Positions 46,093 to 57,900 of a stretch of DNA of 64,000 nt are shown here, in pieces. Positions within the stretch are counted from its first letter, which is position 1. Every line of letters begins with the position of its first letter. The translations under genes were made by a program, and so were the position numbers. Source of the DNA: Miscanthus floridulus (taxonomy: Eukaryota > Streptophyta > Magnoliopsida > Poales > Poaceae). The stretch is from positions 105,201,158-105,265,157 of the forward strand of contig NC_089587.1 of NCBI RefSeq assembly GCF_019320115.1. Direction: 5' to 3'. The notes under the pieces are model-generated. The model saw nothing but the letters and a program-made list of their open reading frames with translations. It was not told the origin of the DNA and did no database searches.

Positions 46093-46229
46093 TCTTTGGT
46101 AATATCTCTACCTGCTACACTGTTGCTGCCCCCTATGGTCCTGCCATGACCACGATGAGGCACCTGCTTATCCCAAGGCTCTGTCATCTTCCTCTTCCCC
46201 CTCCGGTCATCATCACCTCCAGAGGACAT
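46088..46229 (-). pseudogene. Extra ORF of element M, 5' portion
   Basis: ATG at 46229-46227 opens MSSGGDDDRRGKRKMTEPWD, then KQVPHRGHGRTIGG and NSVAGRDITKDM, 47 codons with no stop, ending in the T1 target site. The next base continues in frame at 15945 as ATGAGGAGGAGAGAT. The protein start is basic and hydrophilic with no signal peptide. Together with 15946-14398 it makes about 563 codons. Confidence 0.75.
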
Positions 46230-47390
46230 CTATGCAAACAAATATAGGTCCAAATAAGAAAATGTACATAAGGGGTGTAAAAGAACACTTGAAAACACTC
46301 TAGATAGATGAGATGATTCAAATCTCAAGTTAAGAAAGCACTCTAAACTAATTTGGTGAGATGGTGTGGCACTACCGCACCCTAGGAGCGGCACTGCCGC
46401 ACTTAGTGCTTCCCTCTCCCATGATTCAATTCTTCTCAACTATTCAGACTATTTCTCAAACATTCTCCTAAACCACTAGACAATCTCAGAATGAGTAGAC
46501 CTAAACAATTACATGGAGTTGTCTACAATGTAGGTAAAGTGGCTACATATTTAAGATAGAAACAAATCTGGTGCACAAATTCAACCAAAATAGAGAGTCA
46601 TCGATGGAACAATATCTATATTTACAAGTTCAATCTGTTGAGTGCGGCACTGCCACACCCAACATGTAGCACTACTGTGGGTACAAATGAGGCTCAACCA
46701 AAGAATAGTTGTTTTGATTCAATTCATCCATCAAACTAGTTTCTACCCTAATCATGCAGTCACTAGAAACCATTTACCATCAAATATAGAACTCCATGGC
46801 ATAGATCGGGATTAGGTTAGGGTTTCACCTTGGTTTTTGTGGATTGAGGAGGAAAGAGATGAAATGGCTTTGTCCACGAGCTACTCCAACTATTGGCAGT
46901 GAGGGGGGAAGAGCATCAGAGGGCTCGGTAGTGCCGTAGGCGGTGGCACGGTAGGACAGGCGGTGACAGTAGCTGCCTATGCATGCGGTGAAGAGAGGGG
47001 GGCAGCTATGGTGAATGAGGGACAGTTACCCTGGGGGCTAGTAGAAATAAGAGGTAAGATGGGCCCCCATGGTAATAGATAATATGGGCCAAATTTCTAA
47101 TTGAAATTCAAAGTGCGGTACTGCCGCTTGCCACACACAGCACTGCAGCAGGGCAGGCGCGGCACTATCACACTCCCTAGTTCAGCAGATTTAGGTACTA
47201 GCTAAATACCTCTATATATAGGATATGGACACATATCTCAAGCACATTATGATCAACAACAAATAATCAATACAAACAATGATCACAAGGCACTTGTTTC
47301 TTATGATAAAACATTTTAAGGATAATATTTATACTTTTGCAATTCATTTCTCCTATCCATGCTAGTTCATCAATCAAGGTGTGCTATAGT
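46230..47390 (-). other. Spacer between pol and the extra ORF of M
   Basis: No credible coding frame. It contains several palindromic GTGCGGCACTGCCGCAC-like motifs (46364-46403, 46641-46659, about 46930-46960, 47112-47170). A promoter or splice acceptor for the extra ORF may lie here but none is recognisable by eye. Confidence 0.55.
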
Positions 47391-49192
47391 TCAAACTACA
47401 TTACTAGAATCAAGTATATTTAGCTCACTACGCAAAGCACAAAACCTTGACTCATCAAGAGGCTTAGTGAAGATATCAGCTAGTTGCTTTTCGGTGCTCA
47501 CATGACGAATTTCGATATCTCCTTTGGCTTCGTGGTCTCTCAAGAAATGATGTCGAATGTTTATGTGCTTAGTTCTTGAGTGGCTTACGAGATTGTTGGC
47601 TAACTTTATGGCACTTTCATTATCACACAAGAGTGAGATTTTAGTGAAGTGACATCCAAAATCTTGAAGGGTTTGCCTCATCCAAAGTAGTTGAGCACAA
47701 CATGCACTGGCTGCAACATACTTGGACTTAGCAGTGGAAAGGGCTACATAATTTTGTTTTTTTAGAACTCCAAGACACTAGGGACTGTCTAAGGAATTGA
47801 CATGTCCCCGAAGTGCTTTTTCGATCTACTTTGCAACTGGCGTAATCGGAATCAGAATACCCAAGTAAATCAAACCTAGAGCCCTTAGGATACCACAACC
47901 CAAGGTTAGGAGTGTGTACTAAATATCTCAAGATTCTCTTAACGGCCACTAAGTGACACTCTTTTGGGTTAGCTTGAAATCTAGCACACATGCACACACT
48001 GAGCATAATATCAGGCCTAGATGCACACAAATAAAGTAGAGAGCCGATCATGGAGCGATATACCTTAGTATCCACGACTTTCCCTTCATCATTGAGATCT
48101 AGATGTCCAGTGGTTGGCATGGGAGTTTTGATAGGCTTGGCATTCACCATGTCAAACTTCTTGAGCATATCATGGGTGTACTTCGTTTGGCTAATAAAAG
48201 TTCCATCCTTCACTTGCTTGATTTGAAATCCAAGGAAGAACTTCAATTAATCCATCATGGACATCTCAAATCTCTTGGTCATGATCCTACTAAATTCCTC
48301 ATAAAAAGAATGATTAGTACTACCAAATATTATGTCATCAACATATATTTGGCACACAAATATATCTTTGCCAACTTTGTGAGTGAAAAGGGTTGGACCG
48401 GTTTTGCCTATTTCAAAGCCTTGTTTAAGCAAGAATTTCTTAAGGCATTCATACCATGCTCTTGGTGCTTGCTTAAGCCCATAGAGCGCCTTTTGGAGTT
48501 TGTAGACATGGTTGGGAAACTTATGATCTTCAAAGCCAGTGGTTGCTCAACATAGACAAGTTCTTGAATAGGACCATTGAGAAATGCACTCTTCATATCC
48601 ATTTGATATAACTTGAAGTTGTGATGAGTAGCATAGGCTAGAAGCATTCAAATTGCTTCAAGTCTTGCCACCGGTGCATATGTTTCTTCAAAGTCCAAGC
48701 CCTCTACTTGAGTGAAACCTTGAGCAACCAACCTTGCCTTGTTTCTTGTCACAACTCCATTCTCATCTTGCTTGTTGCGGAAGACCCACTTGGTGCCAGA
48801 CATTGGTATTGGGTCGCTCCACCAAAGTCCACACTTGGTTTCTTTCGAAGTTGTTTAGCTCTTCTTGCATGGCCATCACCCAATCCAGATCTCCAAGTGC
48901 TTGTTCTACCTTAAGAGGCTCCAAAGAGAAAACAAATGAGTAAAATTGGCAAAAGTTTGCTAAATGTGAATGAGTTGTTACCCCTTTCGAAGACTCCCAA
49001 AGATGTTGTTAACGGGATGATCCTATTGAATTATTTGCCTTAGCCTTGGATGCTCAATGGCCTCTTGTTCATCTTCTAGATCTTCATCATCATCTTGCTC
49101 AAATATGGGTTGTAGGTTTTGTCCTTGAGCTAGAGTTGAATCAGTTGCTGCTGACTGAGTGGGTGCGGCATTGCCACCCTCAAGTGCGACAC
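47391..49192 (-). pseudogene. Copia reverse transcriptase-RNase H of M
   Basis: The minus strand reads [21 protein letters not shown], frame change, [43 protein letters not shown], then (after a frame change near 48540) YGLKQAPRAWYE, QIYVDDIIFGST with the YVDD centre intact, FFLGFQIKQ, KYTHDMLKKF, LYLCASRPDIM. RNase H follows: YSDSDYASCKVDRKSTSGTCQFL, LCDNESAIKLANN, SRTKHINIRHHFLRD, LADIFTKPLDESRF. It ends at TAG 47391. Internal stops include TAA at about 48244-48246 in MMD*LKFF. Copia type, SIRE-like. Confidence 0.87.
49188..49192. repeat. Target-site duplication, left copy (solo LTR)
   Basis: GACAC, identical to 52712-52716. Confidence 0.95.
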
Positions 49193-52100
49193 TGTGGTAG
49201 AACCTCCTAAGAAATTGGGCCCACGTGCACCTATCATTGTCTTAACAGACCTCTGATAGCGTACATGAGTTCCCAACACTTAACAAGTCTGTCGGGTGTC
49301 CTCAGGAAACCCGAATCATCCATGAATCTTTTTCGAACAGGATCCCAATCACAGACATTATAGATTACAACAGTTTATTCAAATATATACATCAGAGTGA
49401 AATATAGCGGAAGTCTTAAGATAACATAGTTTACAAACCAGTTGTTTCAAACTTATAAAACCAAAAGTGTCATACAACCATAGTAGCTGGATAATATTAC
49501 ATTAACATTATTTATCATACAAACTAGTGCCTTGTCCAAAGGCCATTCATCATTCCTCATTGTCATTGACTTCGAACACAGACATGTAGCAGGGACCAAA
49601 ACAAGCCTGGGCATATGACTCACCTGCAACAAGGGTTAACAAACCTTGAGTACAAAAGTACTCAACAAGACTGACCTGATGTAAAAGGGGTGGAATACTT
49701 TGGAGATGCAGGTGTTGGGGCAAGGTAAGGATGTAGCAAGATTCAAAAGTTCTTTGCCAAAAGCTTACTATTCTTGATTCTATTTTCAAGTTTTACCCAT
49801 AAATCTTCTTAGTTCATTATCTCAAGCTAAGTGTTCATATCCCATGTTCCATTCCTTCTCATTCCATTCCTTTTCTCAAGTTTTAGTAATTCACCAGTCC
49901 TGCATTGCTTCTATAATGAATCGAGTCTCCATATCCGCGGAGCACCGGTAATTCGAATTGTTTCAAGTCCCAGCTGGGGATTCCTTATCACACGACATAT
50001 GTAGAACTTAATCTTGCATATATCAACCTCGCTACTAGATCCTCCTATACTAAGCCGTCTCCACGCCACCTAAGAGCACAACACACCTCAAATCCAGCCA
50101 CATTCCAGCCATGAGGGTACACGCTACTCCCGCCATCTCTCCACTCCCAGTGCGTGGGCATTCGTCTTAGTATCGGATTAGCCGAAGTAGGCTTACCGGA
50201 GTATGTGACCAGTACTACAAAGTGTCTCGTTCAGAAGATCCACAATGAGTGGCCTTTAAGCGACATAGTCGGCAACATTACCCAACATTCAAGACAAGTT
50301 ACCCGACTAGTCTCTAGTTCATTCTATCTTCTTTCTTTCTTTGGCCAGTATGCCATCTATGATTGTATCGAAACTTTTACTTTGGAAAGCCTACCATAAA
50401 GCATACTAAGCATTCTACGCCTTTGTAAATGAAAACATCTTCAAGGATGGTAAACAATTAACAAGGTAGGCAATGCATCAAGTAGGTAACATTTGAATAA
50501 ATCAACTTAATGCAATAGGTAACATAGGTGATAAACTTTTCAAAGTAAACAAGGTAATGGTTTTATGCATAAACCGAGGCTTGCCTTCGTTGACGATCTC
50601 GGGTTCCGGATCAGTACCATAATTATCGAATCCCGTGACAACCAGAGATTCTTCCACAACTTGCTCAACTAGAATTGTTTCACTCTCAGATTCTACACGA
50701 AATAATAACATATGCTTCAACATGATGATAATGTAAACATGATGCTTTCATGGTGCATGAAATATAATAACACCTCAAATACAACTTTCCTTCACGGTAC
50801 AGTTGCAAGCCAACAAAACCAACTTGCAATCCTACCATCAAGGACCACACAAGTGACTTGACCAAATTGATCCTGAAACCCTACTGGTCACAAAACATGA
50901 CCAAAACAAGATCAAACATTAATCTAACACTTAGGGTTTGCTTTTATCCATTTTTGAATTAATTTGGAAATAAGCCCAAAAATGAACTTGTTCCAAATGA
51001 CCTCAAAATTTTATGTAAGCTTCCTCATGACAAATTAGTGTACCAAAACAAATTTCATAATTTTTGAAGTTATACAGTGGCCTACAAAAATCATGGAAAT
51101 CACATTTATCAATTAATTAACTAGATTTTTGAACATTAAAAATTTATTCAAATTTCAAGTTTCATATTTTTAAACCATACTAGAATATGTACAAAAGCTA
51201 CACACAAATTTTTAGAATTTTTGGAGCTATGATTATTTTCCTATAAATTCCCAAAGTTTTAGCACTATTCAAAATTCAGAAATAACTAAACCTCACTATT
51301 CTCTCACTCCCTCTCACTGACAGCCGGTCCCACTCGCCAGTGACATAACACAGAGCATACGGCTGTGCTGTCAGCTCCGGCCAGCAAAACGCGCCGACGG
51401 TGAGGTTCCGACGAGACGGACTGCACCAGCACGACCTATGCCACCCCACGAATCCATCCTAGCCCTCAGAACGGCAACAGGCGCACCGGAGGGAGCTCCA
51501 CACCGGCCATGGCGACGCGAGCACGACGGCGCACGGTGTAACCACGGCTACGATGCAGTAGAGGCTAAAGCGAAGCGAGCATCACGCTCAGGAGCTCACC
51601 GCGAATACGACAGTGTGCTCGGTGAAGGCAGAGACGGGCTAGAACGTCCTAGCCACAGCGAGGTCGATGGTGGTGGTACTTTGGCCGGCTCCGAGGAAGA
51701 AGGCGTCGTGCTGGGCGATTCCGGCCAACTTGAGTGATGCGAGCAAGCCGAAGAGAAGCACTACTTCAAGGCGATCACGCTGGCTTAGCTAGGCATGACA
51801 GGAAGGACTCGACGGCGGCTATGGCGAGCAGTGGAGCTGATCGGTGGCAGAGCAGAGCAGAGGGGAAAAAGGAGGACGACGGCGGCGGTGCTCCTATTTA
51901 TAGCAGGGAAGAACGTGTCTGGTGTCGACAGCTCACGCACGAGCTCGCCACGGAGCCTGCTGCGTGTCACCGCGTGAGAAAGCGGTGAAAATCGATCAGC
52001 GGCGGTAGCTGCGTGGCGCCGGCGGCAAGCAGGGAGGTGGCGCTCTGCTTGGTTTTGATTTTTGAAGTATTTACAGAATTGCCACTACGTTTATTTTGCA

Positions 52101-52711
52101 AATTACTCACAAATTTTCTAAAGAAGTTGAAAATCTCCAAAAATGAAAGTTGCTCAACTTTTCAAACTATACAACTTTGCTTCAAGGAACATTTTCAAAT
52201 TCTACCTCTATTTTGAAATTTGAATTTGGGTGCATTTGAGTATTTGAATCATTTCAAAATTACTCCAAATTTTATATGTAAACTTGAAAAACTTTGAATA
52301 CCAAAGTTGATCCTTATAAAATAAGCTTCAACTTTGCTTTTTGTCACAACCCCAAATTCTAAATGGATTTTGAATTAGACAAAAGGGGCAAAAAGGACCT
52401 TTATGATTTGAATTTGAATTCTAATTTGATTTGTTTACCTTTTTACTTTAACTTTGATTTTTGACCAGTAACATGGCCCATTAGGGTTATTTGAGTCAAA
52501 TGACACATGGCCTCACATGATCACATGAAATTTGACCCTTGTGGTCATGATCTTTATTTAGAGTTTTGAATCACATCACATAAAATAACAACTTATGGGA
52601 TAAAGCTTATTTAGTGAATGCATTCAAAATTTTCTATTTTATGAATGCTTTGCAATGCATATGATGACATGTCAAGTTTTAGTGCTAGGTCAAAACACCA
52701 GAGGTGTTACA
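49193..52711 (-). mobile_element. Solo LTR of a Tekay-like gypsy element
   Basis: 3519 bp, minus-strand start TGTAACACCTCTGG at 52711 and end GGAGGTTCTACCACA at 49193, flanked by GACAC on both sides. There is no internal region. It is the same family as the T3 LTR: both share 'cgccatctctccactcccagtgcg', 'gagtacaaaagtactcaacaagact' and GCAACAAGGGT segments. ORF-like runs at 51438-51988 belong to the GC-rich block. Unequal recombination between the two LTRs of a full element is the usual origin. Confidence 0.92.
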
Positions 52712-52900
52712 GACACTGCCATGATCTTGAGTTGCAACAGATGCTTGCTGCTATGTAGCATCAGGTACGTCAATGGAAATAGGTGCAGCAGCAACTTGAG
52801 GAACCTCCACTTCGGTGACTTCTTCTTCTTATGGTCTAATATCACCAATAGCCAATTGCTTGATTGCTTCACATGGTGGATCCTCCTTTCCTACAACACT
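52712..52900 (-). pseudogene. Integrase-RT linker of M
   Basis: The frame after the TAA reads VVGKEDPPCEAIKQLAIGDI and VATQDHGSV up to the GACAC site, then continues across the solo LTR as ALEGGNAAPTQSAATDSTLA at 49192. Two further stops are present. This hydrophilic linker is typical between copia integrase and RT. Confidence 0.7.
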
Positions 52901-54220
52901 TTAATCAACTTGCTCTATTTGAGAGCCATTAGATTCATCAAATGTCACGTCTACCGCAATCTCAACTCTCTTGGAGGTTTTGTTGAAGACATAGTAGGCA
53001 TGCTCATTTGATCCATAACCAAGAAGAAAACCTTCATCAACTTTAGGTGCAAACTTAGAGATTTTGGGTTTCTTGTTAAGTATGAAACACTTGCACCCAA
53101 ACACTCTAAAGTAAGACACCTTAGGCTTTTTACCGGTTAGAATCTCATATGATGTTTTCTTCAACTTCTTGTGTAGGTAGAGGCGGTTGATGGCATGGCA
53201 AGTAGTGTTGATGGCATCACACCAAAAGATGTTCGGCATCTTGTACTCATCTAGCATTGTCCTTGTCATGTTAATGAGTGTACGGTTCTTCCTCTCTACT
53301 ACACCATTTTGTTGAGGGATGTATGGAGTTGAAAACTCATGCTTGATGCCCTCTTCATCAAGAAACTCCTCAACTAGAGTATTCTTGAATTCGGTCCCAT
53401 TGTCGCTTCTCACTTTCTTGATGGGAAGACCGAACTCCTTTTGAGCTCTTCTAATAAATATCTTCACCTTCTCTTGAACTTGGCACTTGTCATGCAAGAA
53501 AAATACCCAAGTGAAATGGGAATAGTCATCAACAATAACAAGACTATATTTGTTACCCCCGATACTTAGATAGGTGACCGGTCTAAAGAGATCCATATGT
53601 ATTAGCTCCAACAGTTGCTTAGTGGTCATGATGCTCTTTGGTGGGTGAGGTGCTCCAACTTGCTTTCTGGCTTGACAAGCACTACAAATCCTATCTTTCT
53701 CAAAGTGAACATTTGTTAGTCCAAGAATGTGTTCATCTTTTAGAAGTTTGGCCAAGTTCCTCATCCCAACATGGGCTAGTCGGCGATGCCAAAGCCAACC
53801 CATACTAGATTTTGCCACTAAACAAGTCTCAAGCTTAGCTTTACTTTTGTTGAAATCAACTAAGTAAAGCTTGTTCTTTAATTGACCCGTAAAGACAATA
53901 GAGGAATCCTCCCTTCTAAAGACTTCCACACCCTTATCCAAAAAGAGACAATTGTAGCTCATCTCAAACAATTGAGAAACGGACAACAAATTGTAACTCA
54001 ATGAATCAGCATGTAATACATTTATAATTGAATGCTTAAGGGTTATAGCAACTTTATCGAGACCAATCACATCCCCTTTTGAATTGTCTCCAAAGACAAT
54101 ATTTTCATTTGAGTGCGTCATCGGGGAATATGATGAGAACATACTCCTTTCTCCGGTCATATGATTTGTACATCCACTATCAAGCACCCAACTTGATCCA
54201 CCGGAGGAGTATGCCTTCAA
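52901..54220 (-). CDS. Copia protease-integrase segment of M
   Basis: 439 residues without a stop, the longest intact copia frame here. Domain order: aspartic protease at residues 8-25 (SSWVLDSGCTNHMTG, catalytic D-S-G), GAG pre-integrase at about 120-190 (WHRRLAHVGMRNLAKLLKDE, CSACQARKQVGAPHP), integrase core (LIHMDLFRPVT, VIVDDYSHFTWVFFL, KKVRSDNGTEFKN, QQNGVVERKNRTLINMTRTM), with D, D and E present, and a C-terminal FRVFGCKCFILNK..KFAPKVDEGFLLGYG segment. The start codon shown is internal to the polyprotein, which continues from gag upstream. It ends at TAA 52901 after SQIEQVD; the frame resumes to the solo LTR at 52712. Confidence 0.9.
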   Translation of the reverse strand: MKAYSSGGSSWVLDSGCTNHMTGERSMFSSYSPMTHSNENIVFGDNSKGDVIGLDKVAITLKHSIINVLHADSLSYNLLSVSQLFEMSYNCLFLDKGVEVFRREDSSIVFTGQLKNKLYLVDFNKSKAKLETCLVAKSSMGWLWHRRLAHVGMRNLAKLLKDEHILGLTNVHFEKDRICSACQARKQVGAPHPPKSIMTTKQLLELIHMDLFRPVTYLSIGGNKYSLVIVDDYSHFTWVFFLHDKCQVQEKVKIFIRRAQKEFGLPIKKVRSDNGTEFKNTLVEEFLDEEGIKHEFSTPYIPQQNGVVERKNRTLINMTRTMLDEYKMPNIFWCDAINTTCHAINRLYLHKKLKKTSYEILTGKKPKVSYFRVFGCKCFILNKKPKISKFAPKVDEGFLLGYGSNEHAYYVFNKTSKRVEIAVDVTFDESNGSQIEQVD

Positions 54221-54985
54221 AAAAAGTTTAGTTGCTAGATTTAGGTCCCCAATTTGACTTGGGGCCTTGCATGTTAGTCACAAGAATCTTAGGAACCCAA
54301 AAAGAAGTATTCCTATATATGTTGGTTTCCTTTCCAACATATTTTGCAACCACTTTTCCACTGCTGTTGTTCCTCAAAATAAAGCATGATGTCAAGCTTT
54401 GTCGAGGTGCATAAGTCTTTAGTTGGTAGGCATACTTATTTTTGGTGGCCCACACTGATTCCTTAGGCTTCTAGAAAACATGTTTCTCCTGGTTCACCTT
54501 CATCTTGGGCTTAGTTTGATCAGGAGCAGAATTGGTAGCTTTCCCATTTTTGTAAGACGTGGCACTACCGCCCTTCACCGTGGCACTGTCGCTCGGGGAC
54601 GCTGCACTGCTGTGGTCTGTGTAGGTTGATCTATACCAATTTTGCCCTTCCTTTCAAACTGCACACACTCATAGCCATTCACTATCCTTCTTCCATTTGT
54701 TTTGGCTCTTTTTGTGTGTCCAAACCCATGCTTGATTGAAGGATGCCTTCCTTGCTTGAATTGTGGCCCTTTTGATTCATCATTCTTCTTGTCATTGGAT
54801 TGAGTCTTACCTATCCATCCTTTTCCAATGACTTCATTGAGCCTAGCAATTTCCTTTCTCATAGCCTCTATGTTTGCAAGGTTAGTGGAATGGGCATTCA
54901 AATCAAGATTAAAACATTTTCCACAACCTTGACTAGTAGAGGGAGTAGAGGTTTCCTTTGCCTTAGGGAGATGTGAGTTGCTATC
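54221..54985 (-). pseudogene. Gag C-terminal tail of M
   Basis: From the LTR junction the minus strand reads DSNSHLPKAKETSTPSTSQG, CGKCFNLDLNAHSTNLANIEAMRKEIARLNEVIGKG, KHGFGHTKRAKTNGRRIVNGYECV and KGKIGIDQPTQ. This matches the late part of SIRE-type gag, after the zinc knuckle. A palindrome-rich segment at 54560-54612 encodes RPRATVPR/RAVVPR repeats. Stops and frame loss follow before the protease frame at 54220. The stretch of gag that should precede it (zinc knuckle and coiled coil) is missing. Confidence 0.75.
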
Positions 54986-57900
54986 TGTAACAGAACCGCC
55001 CAATTTATACAAGATCAAGTATGGCTGTCCCCGCTAACACGTTGACACACACATACCTTCACTCATATAAACCCAGTAGTCCGCCGAGTGTCCCGAAAGA
55101 CCTCAGTAAATCAACATCACAACCAAGATCGCGTGATTAAGCAAATACACATCACATATGTAGAGTTGCAGCAAAAATAATATTATAAATGGGTTCACAA
55201 ATAATAGTACAAGTTTGGGTTTCAAAACCGCTTAGTGAAAACAATCATAGCTTTCAAATGATTACATTAATATAAGTTCCAAATATATTGCTAACATGAG
55301 TGACATCATCCGACAAAAGCATATAGATGAGAAGTAACTATAGAATCACTGAGCCCACCGGCGGTTAGCCACCATCTTCAACAGGCCAAGAACTTCACCT
55401 GCAATATGGTGGGATAAACCCTGAGTACGAGAAGGTACTCCGCTAGACTTACCCGTCAAAACCAGAAATAAAGGACACCAAGGGTCATGCAAGGCTTATG
55501 AGGTGGGCTAGCTTGACACAGTTGCATAAAAGAGCTTATGAATATAGTGACCAATTTAAACTTAGCATCAAGCTTATCATTATTTACCTGTCCACTAGAT
55601 TAGCACCTGTACTAGAGCACTCACTTATTAGGAGCAATCAATATTAACCATAGCAGGTATAATAAGGCTATCATCATCATATCATCATTCCTGAATGATT
55701 ATGTTATTTAGTGTATCTACTTTGGAGATAAGCCCGTCAAGTTCTCACTAACCGGTGAGAGACGACGACTCGAATCGAATTACAACTCAGCTAAGGGGGT
55801 ATTCCTAACTCTCACCCTGGCATACTTTGCAAGGGTAGCCGTGGGTCACCTTTGGTACAACTCAGGAACCAAATTCACGGGTTCGATCAGCACCAGCACT
55901 CTCAGGGATTACCTTTCTGCCAGGACAATCAGTACTTTTAAATCATCTGCCCTTGGACTCACGCCTACGGCTCCCTTCCGAGGCGTACTTTATACTTATC
56001 GACTCCTGGCCTGAGGTGAGCTACTCGGCTTTGTGGTCGGTCTCCAGACCTGGCCAACTAAGAGAGAGGCATGCGTTCAACATGAACAGGAAAGGCTCCA
56101 AGATTCAGTCCTTAAGCGACACAGACGGAGTCACTACAAACTGGCAAGCCTTCGCCCGGTCTTCAATTCAAATTAAGACAGGTTCTTTTCCACGATAGCA
56201 AATATAGCCAACCGTGCCATATGTATATCCCTATAGCTCGCAGGTGATAGAAAATCACCTGACTTCTACCGTGTTTAAGCAGGGCTAAGCACTACACGAG
56301 CCTGAGCTACATATGATTTAGGGTATCAATATCTGGATAAGGATTGGATAACCAATGCAGCAAGTGTTTGCATCCAACACCTAAACTTAATGCGACAATA
56401 TATATGTAACAATAATACTTTAATTGCATTTCAGAAGTTAGGAGGCTTAATATGCTCCGAGGCTTGCCTGGGATCCGACACAAGTCAGTTCAGTTAGCTT
56501 GCACCATCATGGTGACAACTCCGGTCCTAGCACTTGCTTAGTCCTTCCATCTTCGGGATATATCCACCAAACCAAATCTTCGGGTTTGGCTCCAACATCG
56601 CATCCTTCATGTGGTGCATCTAGCGTACCTAGATGAGATGCAATATACAAGTGCATAAATATGAAGAATAGTACCATGAGACGCATCACAAAATAGCAAG
56701 CAAGACAAGCATAGTTTACACTAACACACTTAAGTGCTTTGCGATGCTTAACTTAAACATCACACAATCTATCATGCTAAGATGGCAAAGAAGACGACAA
56801 CACCAAGCATGACACAAGTTTCCCAAGATCTCAGGTGCTCTAACTCAGTCATCATTCAAGGCATAAGTCACACTTAACAATATACAAGCAAACACTATAA
56901 TTGGAATCTGCCAATTTCTGGACATGCAAACAGCAGCTATAAGATTTAGCTATAACTGGAGTTACACAAATCCAAATGACTTGCAAGAAGACATTTTGGA
57001 AAGCTTATGAAATTATCTACATTTCATATATAACCATCATAGCATGATTCCCAAGTTAAGTAGGTCGAAATTATACCTTTACAGAAACTGGTTCATACAA
57101 AACAGAGAGCAACAAATCATGTATTCTAACTTTAAACAGTTGTAACTCAAACACTACTCAGCCAAATGATACCAAATTTTAACAGCAGCTAGATACATAA
57201 ATTATCTACAACTTTTGTATAAACAAGTTTCACAACAAAGCACATTGTCATGAAGAACTTTGCTAAGTTCCCAGATCTGTCCATAAACCACATCGGCAAG
57301 AAAATAATTGTTAACTTATGTTGCAAATTCATAATTGGGCAAAACCACCTTTACCAACATTTCACACGTGACTAAAGAACACCAAAAAGCATGGTGCTCA
57401 CCTCTAAATAAATTTTCTTAAAGCATTTCTTAATTTATTTAGACATCAAGGTGTATTTATGAACATATACCAAAATTGCACAATAAATTCTACAAAAATT
57501 AAAGTAGCTCACATATCCTCTCAATAGTCTACTGTACAAATTTCATACCATTTGCATAAGTATAGCTGCCTCTACGAAAAAGACAATTTGCTATTGCAAG
57601 AAATCATGTGAGAGCGAGATAAACCAATAACTCACTCATACTTCATCCAATACTCATGAAATTTTTACCACACATCAACTATCACATGAGTAGCATGCCA
57701 CAAAAATTTCACTTCATTTGGAGCCCTAGATCTGTAGTTATGGAAAATAACAAATTCAACTAGCATTACAACCTTACTGCACAAATCTATTTTTACCGCA
57801 AAATATTGAAACTAAAACATGCCATATTATAGATCTAATGCATAGAGAATTTCACAAGGATTCCAAAAAGTCCTCATTTGCTATTTTACGAATTTTCTAT

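Noticed and set aside
51438..51988. Open frames of 84-99 codons as possible small genes
   Set aside because: They lie in the GC block of a solo LTR bounded by GACAC and are not shared in frame with related LTRs.
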